DNA of 64,000 nt from contig JAQFVV010006312.1 in assembly GCA_028023455.1 (NCBI GenBank), positions 3,681,835-3,745,834 on the forward strand. Reading direction: 5' to 3'. Made by a program: the position numbers and the translations under genes. Of the stretch, positions 13,793-26,440 are shown one piece after another. This DNA is from Epiperipatus broadwayi (Eukaryota; Onychophora; Udeonychophora; Euonychophora; Peripatidae). The notes below the pieces were generated by a model. That model was not told where the DNA came from. It searched no databases and saw nothing but the letters and a program-made list of their open reading frames with translations. Every line of letters begins with the position of its first letter. Within the stretch, counting starts at the first letter, position 1.

Positions 13793-14537
13793 CTCTTTCC
13801 CCGCCTCTTACGAGGCTCCTTGTCGACATCTGACATCACTCTAACTCAGCCAGTTTTTATACGAAAATATTCGTTAAACACGTATTGAATTCGTTTTTAA
13901 AAGTTCTGTAAGATGGTACCATCTTCCGATTTATTTTACAAGTAAAAAATAAAAAAAAACGCATTTAAACCTAAACAAAGAAGGAACATTATTTGTGATT
14001 GATTCTTAGCATGCTCTCAGCCGAAAAAGACATTCTGATTGGCTGGAAAGAACAAAGAAACTGCCTGATCAAAGAAAATAAAGAAAAACGCTGAGATTTT
14101 CATTAAGAATACGATTTAAATTATTATAAAAGAATATTTTGAGAAATTAAAATTATTTTCAGAGAGAATAATAAAAAAACAAAATTATTTTCGAAAAATA
14201 TTGAAGATTTAAGTAAAAATATTGAAGATGTAGTAAAAAGAAATATTTACTTTTCTATAACGTAAAAGTCGATCTTTTTGTTTATATTATAGCTTTTATG
14301 TTGCCGATATTGAATATTTTCGAATAAATAAATAGCAATTTATTTTTGAAAGAACTTTCGTTCTCTTCATAACCTGAAAAATTAATAATATACTTTTTAT
14401 AAACATATCTGAGTTGAATTTAATATTATAGGCGAATAAGTTTTAACAATAGGCTTTGTCTTCAGTTTGTGAGTTGGCCAATTAAAAGATTTGATTTTTA
14501 TCTGATACAACCAATAATAAAATTAGCGGTTAAAAGG
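13793..14537 (+). mobile_element. piggyBac-like MITE, copy 2, between TTAA sites
   Basis: This is the second copy of the 2787-3533 element, 745 bp, same orientation, lying between TTAA at 13789-13792 and 14538-14541. The left end reads ctctttccccgcc, and the complement of the right end begins ccttttaaccgc. The terminal hairpin seen in copy 1 is degraded here. Long blocks are nearly identical to copy 1, including an A-rich part, the agcatgctctcagccg block and the gtgagttggccaattaaaag block near the right end. No transposase is encoded. Two copies each bounded by TTAA make the boundaries firm. Confidence 0.82.
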
Positions 14538-14860
14538 TTAATTTGGAAAAGTATGATTTGAGGATCATGAGGGAGTAAATTGAAATATTAAAATGACCAA
14601 TTAGTTTAAATAGAACTGATAAAGTACAACACATTTCAGCTTTATGGAGATCATTTATTTTATATCTCTTTTTTAATATAATCTTGGAATCAATTAATGA
14701 TGAAACTGAAGAAAATAAACATTTTGTTATTACACATATTCTGAATGCTGAACTACTTTATGCTCAATCTCATTAGTATTAAAGATCTAACAGTTTTTTT
14801 TTTTGAAAAGTTGACCTTGAGAATGTTGTATAATGTTAGTTTTACATGTTTTATAATTTT

Positions 14861-14982
<122 letters not shown>

Positions 14983-15661
14983 AATTAAGCAATTTTAAAA
15001 TGCAAATCTTGTAAAAATAAAAAAAAAAGATTGTGTCATATTTTTTTAAAGAGAATGGTGTAGGAAAAGATTTAAAAATCTCTTCTTTTATTAAAGAAAA
15101 CTCTCTTTGTTTTACATAAAATAAATAAGTAAATATGGAAAGTTAAAATAAAGTCAGTTTGTAAAAGTGAAAACTTTTAAAAATGCAATTAGTTTCAAAG
15201 ATTAATTAATTAACTTAGAATGCTAATAAGATTTTTGATTGATAATGATAGTGCGATTGTATTAATTAAAAAAATTATGTAAACTATTGATGAGATAATA
15301 GATTAATCTAAGCAAAAGAGTAGATTAAAGCAAATGTAGAAATAATTAAAAAAACAGACTTAAGTTAAGATTAAAATTAAAATAATGATAAAGAATTAAA
15401 ACAATAAGAGAAAAAAGTATATAAAGTCACTATGGCCTACTGTTATTTAGTCAGGGCTGTAATCCATAATTCAATCAGACCTGAAATCAGTAAAGCAATC
15501 TAGTCAGGTTTGTGATATACAGTCGGAATTGCTATTACTGGTTGATATACAGTTTGCATTCCTATTAGTCCAAAGTTTGGGTTCTTTCTAAAGAATACAT
15601 GCAGATATTCAGAAATTTATCATAGTAGTAAACTAGTCATTACTTCTGCACTCAACATTAA
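14983..15661. other. AT-rich stretch with a faint 30-bp tandem
   Basis: No gene is seen. Near 15508-15575 two diverged copies of a unit of about 30 bases share gatatacagt and attcctatta-like ends. Confidence 0.5.
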
Positions 15662-15664
15662 TTT

Positions 15665-15844
15665 AGAAGCCACATAGGCCATAGGAGTTATCAACTTCAT
15701 GCTCCAAGTTCTCAGCCATCAACTATCCTGCCTGAATCAATACCTGGAACCAATGCCGAGATTGAGGAAGTAGAAGCTGCTGCATCCTCTCTTTCTTCTC
15801 CATTGTCAACACAAAGAATGAAAAACAAACCTTGGAACCATTAA
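15665..15844 (+). other. Exon-like open frame of about 60 codons behind a possible splice acceptor
   Basis: The frame from 15665 to the TAA at 15842-15844 is open, and its GC content is clearly above its surroundings. Translation is rich in serine, proline, glutamate and alanine, with segments PESIPGTNAEIEEVEAAA and ending KNKPWNH. There is no early in-frame ATG, so if real it would be a downstream exon. The preceding sequence cactcaacattaatttag could serve as branch point and 3' splice site. An AATAAA lies downstream at about 16051. I do not recognise the protein. A transposon relic or a chance open frame are real alternatives. Confidence 0.25.
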
Positions 15845-15899
15845 TGGATATCAAAAAGCCATCCAGTTAGAAACTGACAGTCATGAAATCCTAGGTAAA

Positions 15900-16549
15900 G
15901 ATACTTTTAAATAACAGTCTCTAGACATTTTATATTTATTTTAAATGAACTTTAATGAATGAAGAACTATCATAATTTTAGCCTGAAAGTAATCATTTAC
16001 ATTTTTATGCAAAATATTATATTGTGTTATGTTAGATATGTGTGTGCTTGAATAAATGTTAATATTTGCTTAAGTTTTATTTGATCTATTCTCTCTCTCT
16101 CTTGTCACTGTGTCACCATTAATTTAAGAATATAGTTATTTTATGTGCTAAGTAAATATGTTGGATCTTGATTTAATAGTATGACCTAGTCAAGTGCTAG
16201 ATTATGTGCCAGTTCTCTAAAGCTTGGTGACTATATGACTTATGGTTGGCTGGTGCCTGAGATTGATCCTCAAAACAAATAAAATTCTTTGGATGGCAAG
16301 GATTCAAATCCAGCAATCAAGGTAGGCCATAGTTTGAAAACATGATCATGTTAAGCATTGTAGCTTGAGCTGATTGTGGGTATCATTGATAGCCATGCTA
16401 TCAACGGTGTTCTCCCCTCTGCTTGAGGGGCTAGTGCATCTCTGTAGTATTAAAGTAAATGTTAAACTTATTAAAGTTTACATTCCAAAAATTATTATAA
16501 AAGGTATTTAAACCCAGATAAACAACTTATCTTTTGGGGAACCTGGTTC

Positions 16550-16584
<35 letters not shown>
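15900..16584. other. Intergenic stretch with a possible decayed SINE
   Basis: No gene. Around 16195-16330 the sequence is less AT-rich and has a B-box-like ggattcaaatcc at about 16306-16317, with tggctggtgcc upstream at about 16247-16257. This hints at a degenerate tRNA-derived element, but no cloverleaf or flanking duplication could be drawn. Confidence 0.25.
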
Positions 16585-16586
<2 letters not shown>

Positions 16587-16592
16587 TTATTG

Positions 16593-16626
<34 letters not shown>

Positions 16627-16634
16627 CAATAAAA
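16585..16634. repeat. Palindrome with AT-repeat core
   Basis: Arms ttttattgtc (16585-16594) and gacaataaaa (16625-16634) flank an alternating AT core, giving a fully palindromic 50-bp sequence. A separate AT block at about 16553-16581 precedes it. Confidence 0.9.
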
Positions 16635-17481
16635 GCAATAAATAATAAATATAAAATTCATATCAGTGAGTTATTTATAATGACTCAAATAAAGCCTTTT
16701 CCCCAATCTTGTTTGATAAAAAGTGTGTAAAAATGGGTTCCAAATCATATATATTGATATAAAATTTGATTTACCTTCATTAGAAGTATTTATTATTTAT
16801 ATTAAAGTTTATCATCTTATTATAGGGCATATAAGTCTTATTAAAAAAATAATTGTGGATAGAAGTAAGACTGTTCTTGGATTTATTAAAACAAGTGTTC
16901 CGACAGATTCTCTGACAAATAAAATATTATTAGTAACTTAAATAGAAGAAAATGTGACATTTTTATTTGAAAAATAATAATTTACTTTATAGCAATATGA
17001 AATACTAAAGGTAGAAGTTCAACAATTGACAAAAACACCTTAAAATGTTTGATGGATTGAAGGATATTCTCAATGCTGATTATGATCACTTAAGATTTTT
17101 TCTTTTCAAACCTAAAAATCATAAATAAACTTTTATTTCTAAATGATATTGCAGATATTTCAAACAAGGAGGAGGAACATTTTCATTATTATTTGAATTA
17201 AGATATAAAAATTAAGATAATGACTTTTAATGAATATTATAATAAATTCTATCTACTTGTATAAATATTTCTGACTTAATGAAGCTAAAACAGATCTTTA
17301 GAATCTCAGAATAGAATGATTGTAGATGCTGATAAGGTATCTAAAAAGCTTCAAAATATGGTTGTAATATATTATCTTTTATTTTAAAAAAAAATACTAT
17401 GTATCCATAAAATTAAGTAAATTGCTTTAAAGAATTCTTCTGCTGTCTTAGTTTATAAAATAAAGAAAGATTAAAAGTACG
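16635..17481. other. AT-rich stretch, possible LINE surroundings
   Basis: No gene supported. A 72-codon plus-strand frame at 16723-16941 matches nothing I recognise. The next feature is an RT relic, so part of this stretch may be older sequence from the same LINE. Confidence 0.35.
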
Positions 17482-17550
17482 GCAGTTGTCACTGTTTCTA
17501 TTTCAGAAAAAGTACTTGCAAGGATTTTGTTGAATAGGATTGCCTTTTAG
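17482..17550 (+). pseudogene. Short reverse-transcriptase relic of a LINE
   Basis: A 22-codon frame reads AVVTVSISEKVLARILLNRI before a stop. The core SEKVLARILLNRI strongly resembles the ISLL..AGKVLARILLNRL block near the start of the RT domain in non-LTR retrotransposons. Downstream, to about 17900, weaker matches such as KENQ-GF may continue the domain in other frames, but stops and frameshifts prevent a firm reading. It is plus-strand, old and non-functional. The identification rests on one motif. Confidence 0.45.
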
Positions 17551-19344
17551 TTATAGCTCTATAGCTATCAAGTTATCAAAGAAAATCAATAAGGTTTTAT
17601 CTGTCATAAAAGACATCTTTTTTGTTTCAATTTTTAAAGTAAGCTGATGATAGGTCTAATATTCCAAATTCAAAAGTAATCCATAGAAATATTTTAATAT
17701 CCAAATTGCAACTTCTATAAATTTTGATTGAATAATTTAATCCAAAAAATCAAGTTCTTTATCATACATGAAAAAAAAATCTTCATCAACTTTCAGCTAA
17801 CATGATTATCATTTTAAATATGGTAGTCAATTTAAATACTTTGCCAGCTCTTTAAGGAGGAAAAGCAAACTTGGATCTTAATTATGTAATATAAACTTCA
17901 AAATGTTGCTATTGCATTTAATATGTAAGAGATAATGTACTTCATTGAAGTGAATAACAATTGTAATCAATTAATTGTGTAGAGAATGGACATGGAGACA
18001 TCCTATCAACTTAAATTAAACTTAGTAGACAAATTTCATTTAATTCTGCATGAGAATTTTTGAAATAAAAAAAAAAAATCAGAAGCTAATCAGCATAGCT
18101 ACCATGTATGGAATCACAGGTTGTATGAGACACAATGGGATTTCATCAATGGGAGAAACATGTCACTATGATAAGTAATAAAATTTACATTTAAATGAAA
18201 ATGTTTACCCCAATGTTAGAAACACATTCTAATTGTAAATATTTTTTTTACTTCAATATGAGAGAATTATTTTTTACTTAATTTTGTGATCATGCCATGT
18301 CATTGTATTAATTAACAAAATTTATATGTAAATGAAAATATTTAGATTTCTAAATCACTTTTATATAATTATTCTAATTTATATAAAAATGATAAATTAT
18401 TAATAATAATTTACAAATACCAATGTAGTGCATTCGCTATGCATATTGATATAAAGTATCAGATTCTTAAATATGGGATCAATTTCTGGATACGCATATT
18501 TTCTTTTTTGCTTTTTAATACATATATTAAAATACCAATATTCTTTTTTGTATGTTTTACTAATACATTGGGGGAGGGGGGTTGGATTGTTATGGAGTTG
18601 GTTACTTAGTTGAAACTTATAATTGACTTAGAATATTACTCAAATCCAAGTTGGTCCAAATCTCTCCTCCTCTCCCCCAAAAAAAACAGAATTGGTAAAA
18701 AAAAAAAAAAACATTTTTTTAGAAAGATATTATTGGGTGCCAAAATACTTAATTTTTAACAAACTCAATATTAGTGTGTTGATCATTACAATCATATAAC
18801 ATTATTTAAAATTGTATTTTAAATGATCATTTTATGTAAAAATTGCCTGAAATATTCTTTATCAATTCTAGTGAAAAAAAACAATAATTAATTACTTGAT
18901 TTAAGTATTATTCTAAGCTATCATTAAACAAAAGAAATTGCAGGGCATGATAATGTTTTCTAAAAAATTATGACATAAATAATGTACGTATGAAAATTTT
19001 AAATTTCTTCTTTTAATTAAGCGTAATGTAAATCCTTAACCCTAGATATCAGACTGCATATTGGGTGTATAATAATGTACAATAAGTACAATATATCTAT
19101 AAATTATTATATTGAAATATGTAAAAATTTAACTCATAAATTTGTATAAAAATTCTATTATTAACCAAATATTTGAGAAACTAATTTTTTTATTAGAAAA
19201 TATAATAAAATTTTGCATGAGAGCTTTTGATTTAAAATATATAAACTTTACCACTCAGCCATTATTCATTTGGTGATAAAATGCCTATTCTCAAAGAAAT
19301 TCTGAAATAAGCTTTTTAAATTTCTTCCTTTATATTATTTAATT
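17551..19344. other. AT-rich stretch without recognisable genes
   Basis: No gene seen. Short G-rich and C-rich runs lie at about 18571-18582 and 18663-18676. The first part may be decayed LINE sequence. Confidence 0.5.
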
Positions 19345-19363
19345 ATTGCATTTATGTGTGAGA

Positions 19364-19398
<35 letters not shown>

Positions 19399-19413
19399 AC
19401 ACATAAATGCAAT
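19345..19413. repeat. 69-bp perfect palindrome with AT core
   Basis: The 19-bp arms attgcatttatgtgtgaga (19345-19363) and tctcacacataaatgcaat (19395-19413) are exact reverse complements around about 31 bases of alternating TA. Another AT block follows to about 19435. Confidence 0.95.
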
Positions 19414-19435
19414 ATATATATATATATATATATAT

Positions 19436-20259
19436 GGACTTGACTCATTTGTCTGTTGTGGCCATAATCTAAAGTTCAAACTAGACTGGATAACGTTTTC
19501 ATTTTTTGTCAGGTTTTAAGAACAAATTTAGATTTCTTCTTCAGGCAACCTATTCTAAGCAAATTTATCTACACATTCAATTAATAGTTAGTAAAAATAT
19601 TAAATTATTCATATACAGAAGATAAAACAAGAATACAAACCCAATCTTCATATTTTGGCAGTTGAAAAGTTTTGTAAATCAGCTTTAGTTGGTTTTCTTG
19701 TAAAGTTGTTGAAGAGACTGATTTACCTCATAGTTAATAACTTTTATGTACTCATTGTATGAAATTTTTTAAAATTTAGAATCTCCTTCAGAAAGCAAAG
19801 AAATAATGACCTTATTTACTTTATTAATCAAATATCATTTAGTAAGAGCTTTTCATCTTCTGTTTTTTTTTTTTGTGCCTCTAACTAAAAATATAATAAT
19901 TAGGCTGTTTTCCTGAATAAAATATTGCTAGAAATAATGCAAAATAAAGACAATGAGAACATACTCCATTTGGCAGTTGAAAAACTTTGTTTACTATTCC
20001 CATTAAAAAACTGTTAGAAGAATTATCTTTTCATTGCACTTTTAAAGATAAATAGACTTTAAATAGGTCATTGAAAATCATATAGTTCTTTTCAACAGTT
20101 TTTCTAAAAGAAAAGTTAAGTTTATTTATGAAACTTTCCAAAGGTCATATAATGAAGGTAATGCAGATATACATCACCATAACCTCAGCATTACTATTAC
20201 TTTTAGGTGACAAAAAAATACTAGTTAGTTATTTGCAATTTTATATATACATATATACT
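19436..20259. other. AT-rich stretch without recognisable genes
   Basis: No gene seen. The phrase ttggcagttgaaaa occurs twice in direct orientation, near 19655 and 19970; the meaning is unclear. Confidence 0.45.
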
Positions 20260-20925
20260 AAATGAATCAGATATGCAATACATCTACTCAGAGCTTGTCT
20301 TAAATGTTGAACTAAAATTCAATGTAAAATTTCCAAATTAATCTCTCTCACAATACAGGATACATTATCATAAACCCTGATTCATCAAATGAGCTAAAGA
20401 TTTGATGTAACTGATACCTGCAGTGAAATAATGGTTAGAATTTTATACTTACATATCTTAATTACAATTAAACTGATTGGAATTTGAATGTTTTAGAAAT
20501 TCTTTGGTATATATACATAATTTCATATTCTATCAATGCAGTGAAGATAATTTAATATAGAGAAGAAATATGATATTGCAAGAAAACTGTGTAAAATAAA
20601 TTGATTGATGTATCTGATAAATATTTGTAATCAACAATATATTTTTTCCAAATCTTATTATAAATCTTGAACTACTTTCTAACTAATATCTCTCATTACA
20701 TATACATGGCATTAGAATCAAATTGGTTACAATTAAGACATAAATAGAAAAGTCTATAACCACTGCATAACTTTTCAGATATTTAAAACCATTAGATGAT
20801 TTAATGAATCAGGGTTTTCTGGTAAAAACACATATAGAATGAGACATTTGTCTGGAAATTTTACACTGAAAGATATATAAAAAGGTATATGGAAAATTGC
20901 ATTGCAAATCTGAATAAATTGATTA
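20260..20925. mobile_element. Foldback element (inverted arms of about 230 bp)
   Basis: The left part (about 20260-20500) and right part (about 20690-20925) are diverged reverse complements. Landmarks paired between arms: tcagatatgcaatac with the complement of the 20900-20915 region, tgtaaaatttcc with ggaaattttaca, aaaccctgattcat with atgaatcagggttt, and tcttaattacaatt with the complement near 20725-20745. No coding potential. The shape suits a foldback-type or long-inverted-repeat non-autonomous element. A partial lone copy of the end, tctggaaattttacatta, occurs near 21221-21240. The boundaries are approximate. Confidence 0.6.
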
Positions 20926-22259
20926 GAAATAAATATTTATTAGATGTATTATATATATTTTGCTGTGCCATATTTTTATTTCATTGAATGTTATAATGTG
21001 AATATTAATATCCCTATCTTTTAGAAGATGTGAAAGTTAATCTTTGATAGTTAAACTAATATATATATATATATATCTTACTTATTCTTGTTTTAAAATC
21101 ATCCTTTTTGTTTGTAAATAGAAAAATATGATTATCATTTCTGTGTAAATGTGCAATTCTTAAAACCGCTGCTAACTTTCACAAACGACTATTTTTTTTC
21201 TGGAAGATGCCATATGTATTCATCTGGAAATTTTACATTAAATGATAGTCCAAGATTGACTTCCAGGTTTATTAGAATAAAATTATACCTTAGCTAACTT
21301 GATAATTACTCTAATGACTATCATTACTATAATCTACTATTTCCTATAACAATTCGTCATCAGATGAAAGAAATTTTATGTTTCATCTGTAACATGTAGC
21401 AAGTGCTTGAAAGTTTATCGCTCTGTTTTGAGTATGTTATTCTTTTTGTGCTATAAATGAATTTAAAATAATTGCAAAAAATGATGAACAAATATTATAT
21501 CAACAATCTCATTGTCCAAACTGGCTGAAAGCAATAAATTTCATTCTAAAAGTATTTTAAAATATATAAATATTATTGGATAAGTACTTTAAATATTTCT
21601 ATAAAAAGTGAGTTTAAAAAGATGGATATATCAGAATGTTCCTTTCGTTTAATTAATGCTGTGGTTTCAAAACATTAATATTATCAGTGAATTTTTTTTA
21701 TTCCAGTCATCTAGGATAATATTAATACTTCATTTTAATTTTGACAGGAACTATTAGAAAAATATTTTTTATTTTAAGATATTAATTCTTTTTGTTATAT
21801 ATTTAGGATAATAATAATTTTCTAAAAGATTATATATAATTCTTTACTTTTACTTATATATAAATATAAGTTGTTATACATATGAGTAGAGCAAACACTT
21901 TTACAATAATCACTCATATTAGGTTCTCTAAAATCAGTGTAATAGGGTTTGAATGAATTTCTCTAGTTAAGAAAAGTTAAGTATTAAGTATTATCGTAAT
22001 GAAAAAAAAAATCTAAGTGACTAAATTTGAAATTTTTTAAATTTACTTGATAATATCTGAACCTAGATTATAATGCATGATAATATGAAGTTTTTCTCAT
22101 GTGTGTGTGTGTGTGTGTGTGTGTATAGAGAGAAAGGGATAAAAAAACGAGACCTTTTATATAAAAAGTCATTTCTCTTTTGAGAATATGTAAGTATGAA
22201 TTTGAAAGCTAATGATTGATTTTCAACAGAATTAAATAAAATCCTCTTAATTTGTTTAA
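20926..22259. other. AT-rich stretch
   Basis: No gene. It contains a fragment resembling the end of the 20260-20925 element near 21221-21250, AT runs at about 21058-21077, and a GT repeat at 22101-22123. Confidence 0.5.
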
Positions 22260-22560
22260 GAGAATGGAACTGTTATGATCAAACTGCCATTTGAGTGCAT
22301 GATCAAATATCGCGATTCTTCTCAAGAAATAATTAAATGATTATTATTGTGCTTGTGGTAATTATTTATACATTACTTATATATAATTTGCTATTACCTA
22401 TACTTGCGATAAACTGTACGCGGATATTTTTTTTATTCAAATTTGCGTATAACGTGTGTATTTATAAAACCAAGTGCAAATAACACGCACAGAGGAGATA
22501 AAAGAACCATCTAAAAATTAAAAGATTTAACGGAGAAACATATTTTTTACGTATTGTTAG
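22260..22560. other. Unique-looking block with CpG sites
   Basis: Compared with its surroundings this block is non-repetitive and keeps several CpG dinucleotides (atatcgcgattc, gtacgcgg, ataacgtgtg, acacgcac, ttaacgg). There is no long open frame. This is the look of a conserved non-coding or regulatory element, but conservation cannot be judged from one sequence. Confidence 0.25.
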
Positions 22561-22799
22561 CTAATTCATTCATGCATATTAAAGTTTCTTTAATATCTGA
22601 ATTGAATCAATTTTAAAGCAAACAATTTAAACTTAATATTTAATATTGTTTTTAACTTGGAAACATTTATAATGTAGTTATATATATGTGTGTGTGTGTG
22701 TGTGTACTAACATGAAAGAGAATTAAGCAATGTATAAGGCTTCAACGTTTTTAATAGCAATCCCATAGAGTATTTTCATAGAGGAAAAAAAAGCCATTC

Positions 22800-23060
22800 T
22801 ATATAGGCATTAGTTGGTTATAAGCTTTGCTGGGATAAATATTATTACTTGGGTTAAGCTGGGATCAGCGGAGCTCATTAAAATGTCGGCAAGGTTCTGA
22901 CATTTTGCTTTTTTCAAACACCAGCCGGAGATTATTTGAACATATAATAACACAGACTTAATTCGGAATTGTATTAAAAGCTTTTGAGTCTTAACTGACT
23001 ATAATGTACTGTTATAACGGAGCATCGGTGACATCATAAAAATATTATTTATGAAAAATG
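22800..23060. other. Higher-GC unique-looking block with a hairpin
   Basis: Non-repetitive sequence with more G+C than its surroundings, including gggatcagcggagctc and accagccggag. An 8-bp stem aaaatgtc/gacatttt is found at about 22880-22906. Open frames are at most about 36 codons and unconvincing. Possible regulatory or conserved non-coding sequence. Confidence 0.25.
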
Positions 23061-26048
23061 AAAATCAAACTATCTCGACAGTATAATGTTGAAATTTAAA
23101 TGTCCGTTTATTGATCTCAGAATTATTTGGCATTTAAGATAAAATTAAAAAAAATAATAATTATCTTTACAAGGCATTCAAGAATCTCTATTTTCAATTA
23201 AATAAACATTAAAAATTTTGTTAACATAATTAAAAGTTCGTATAAATCTTTTCTTTTTCTATCGTTTGTGAGTATTGCATTTATATAAACACATAAGCAT
23301 TAAAATAATATAAAAATTTATATACATTACGTGAATTTGATCTTTAATTAAGTACTAATACTGATCAAGTATATCATTTGATTATGCTATTCTATTATCA
23401 AAAAGAACATTTAAAATGATCAGACCTTCTTTTCTGTCGTATATGTGTTATGGAGAATTTGATAAATTGGAGATTATGATTAAACATATTCAAGAATATG
23501 GTTAACTTTTAAATTTAATATATATTGTTATTTTTTATAAATACTTTTCAATATTTTTACAATTGATGTTTTCAAATTAGTAATTATTGTTTGTGGAAGT
23601 TTTAATGTTATATTTTTGTAATTTATTATATCGTTTTATCCAATTACTTATTTTATTCATTGTTAACAATTATCAACTAATAACTAAAAAAAAGATTTAA
23701 GAAAAATAATATTTGTGAATTTATTACATGCATTGGTAATTGTCAGTATTTTCCAATATTAAACTATTAATTTGAGTGATGAATATATTTCGTCAGAATG
23801 TGATTTGAACTATTTTATCATGTTATAAATATGTGACACAACTCATTAAAGCAGAACGACACAAGTTTAGATGTTTTATTAAATAACTTGTCTATATTTT
23901 ATTATTAGCTAACAACCAATTATAAAAACAAATGACAGAACAAAAATAATGATAATTATCAGTGAACAAAAAGCCAATATATATTTTTTTTTTATGAATT
24001 AAAAACGAATTCTAATATACAATGTCAATTACATGCCAGAAATCATTTTAATATTTCTTATAAAAAATGATATCTGTTAAAAATAAGTGAATCAAAAATT
24101 TACAAGAAAAGTCTTTTATTTAGAGAGAGTGATGCACAGGGATATTATAAAATAAAATGAAAACAAATAAAAGTCCTTAAGGTCCTAAAAAGATGGAGCT
24201 TTTTATTTTATTTTGTCAGTCAATAGACAATATAACTATCTTAGACAGATTGGTAATTGGATTTTTAATTAATATTAGCTTGAGGGTAAATATCTCATAT
24301 TGATCTGAATTGCATGAATCGAACTGATTACAATATATATAATGTAAAGTGGTGTAACAATCTCACTAGTGATGTAAAACATGTGTTTTACAAACTTGGG
24401 GCTCCTGTTACCATAATCAAATAAGTTAAATATAATTTCAAATGTTATATCAGTTTATCACACTTCAATAAATAATTTGAGACTCTTGAATTTAAAAACA
24501 TGTTTAAATAAATATTTGATTTTTAAATTATTTTTTTTGTAAATTAACTATTTTTTATTTTCATAATTTTTTTGTGAATTGTAAACTTAAACTTAATAAA
24601 TAAAAATATTAACAGTTAATTTTCTACTGCTATGACTTATTAAAAATATATCCAACTGTAAGAATAATATTTTTTTTAATTTAATTACTTTATGTTATAA
24701 ATATTTAAATATAATATGATATGGAAAGTTTTTTGAGGGAAGATACAAGTTCAGTCAAACATATACATTTCTAGTAAATATTTTTTTGAATTTCATATTA
24801 ATAACTTATAAATATTTAGATTTTTTTAAATAAATGAAATATATATATTCCAATAAATATTTGAGAATTTTTCTTCATGTATTTTTCTCTATTTCGATAC
24901 TATCTCTCATATAAAATTTTCATGTTTTTTTTTTATTATTTTTTAAACTGAACATAGATTTGAAGAATATAATCTCAAAACAAAAAGAAAAATAAAGTAA
25001 TGGTTTAATGGCTGCTTCTAAACATTAAATACCTGATTTAATAGATTAGTAAAAATGAAAATTCTGGACTACGGAGGCTCATGAATTTTAATTCATTAAC
25101 CAAACTGTATCCCTTCAGATGCTTAAGCTCATAGTTGCTTAAACTTATTATGAACTTTCTTGTAAGCAACAGACTATTTTTTACCTAAAAAAACAACAAA
25201 TATTTACATCTTCTAAATATATAAATAATTAAATTGTTAAAAGTAATGAATGATTTTACCAACGTATTTTCAATGAAAAATTGTAATAAATAAGGATGTG
25301 CTGGATCATTAAACTTAAGTAGCCAAAGATGTTTTCACAAAAACATAACTGACATTTGACTAAGCACTAATTTATCCAGTTATATATATGATTATAAAAA
25401 TTGGACATAATAGATAAAAGAAATGTGATTTTAATTAAACTGTGAACCTGAAAAAAACTGCTCTAATTGTTTGCACATAAAACAAAACATTTAATAATCA
25501 ACTATGAAAATGTTAAAAAGAATTTGAATCTTACTGAAATCCATGTTAAATATTCTATGAAAGTTGATGTTCCAATTAAAAATTATTAATGCTTAATAAA
25601 ATTAAAGACAAAAAAAAAGCAAAAAAACATATTTATGGAATGGAATTAGAAGTCATAAGTATGTGCTTTCAAAAGCTTCATCACTTGGTGAAAAATATAA
25701 AATAGAACTTTTGTTCTTTGCATCACCAGAAATATTACATCATGTTGGAACTAGCAATAATAACAATTTTGAAAAAATTATAGTTAATGACAACAATCTT
25801 AATTACTTCCACTGAAAAAAACTCTAACACCCTGCCTCCTGTGAATATATCTATATATATTGATAAACTTTTATACTCACAACTATGACACCATTCATTT
25901 CAGATAAGCACATCCATGATGATACCAGATAATTTGTACTTCCTTAAATAACAAAAGACCAATTCTAAACATTAACAATAGATAACTAACCTGAAAATTT
26001 AAATTCTGGTCATTAGAACCCAAATTTTATGATTTTCTGCTCAAATTA
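23061..26048. other. AT-rich stretch without recognisable genes
   Basis: Nearly 3 kb with no supported gene, RNA or transposon structure on either strand. Composition is dominated by A/T runs. Confidence 0.6.
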
Positions 26049-26440
26049 AATCTTGAAGCACTACCAGCATTACATTTTTATAGATCCAGAAGGCATTACA
26101 TAAATACAGAAGATTTATGCTGGTTATGTAATAGAGAGACTGAGACACAAAAACATTTTCTTTTCCTCTGCCCTGCTTTTGATAATATTTGCTCATTCAT
26201 ACCATCATTGTACAAACAAAGAAATTGTGTCATTCAAACACTTTTATAATCATTGGTTAAAGGTAGCTACCCACATTTTTGAGCAAGTACTTTTACACTA
26301 TTCTCACTATGGTGTACAAGATGCTCTTTCATGTATAACAATAATAGAACTATTACACTTAAGGAATAAAAAAAATTGCATCCCAAAAGATGTACACAGC
26401 CATTTGGTCCATATTGCAACAACGCTCAAAATTATAGCTT
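26049..26440 (+). pseudogene. C-terminal relic of a LINE ORF2 (zinc-binding region)
   Basis: A plus-strand frame reads LEALPALHFYRSRR, then EDLCWLCNRETETQKHFLF and LCPAFDNI, ending at a stop near 26246. The pattern C-x2-C, then ET..H and LCP matches the zinc-binding segment at the C-terminus of the reverse transcriptase in several non-LTR retrotransposon clades (cysteines at about 26119-26133 and 26168). A later frame continues to about 26440 without recognisable motifs. The upstream RT is absent, so this is a truncated, dead copy, as expected of 5'-truncated LINE insertions. The opposite-strand frame here is a shadow. Confidence 0.6.
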
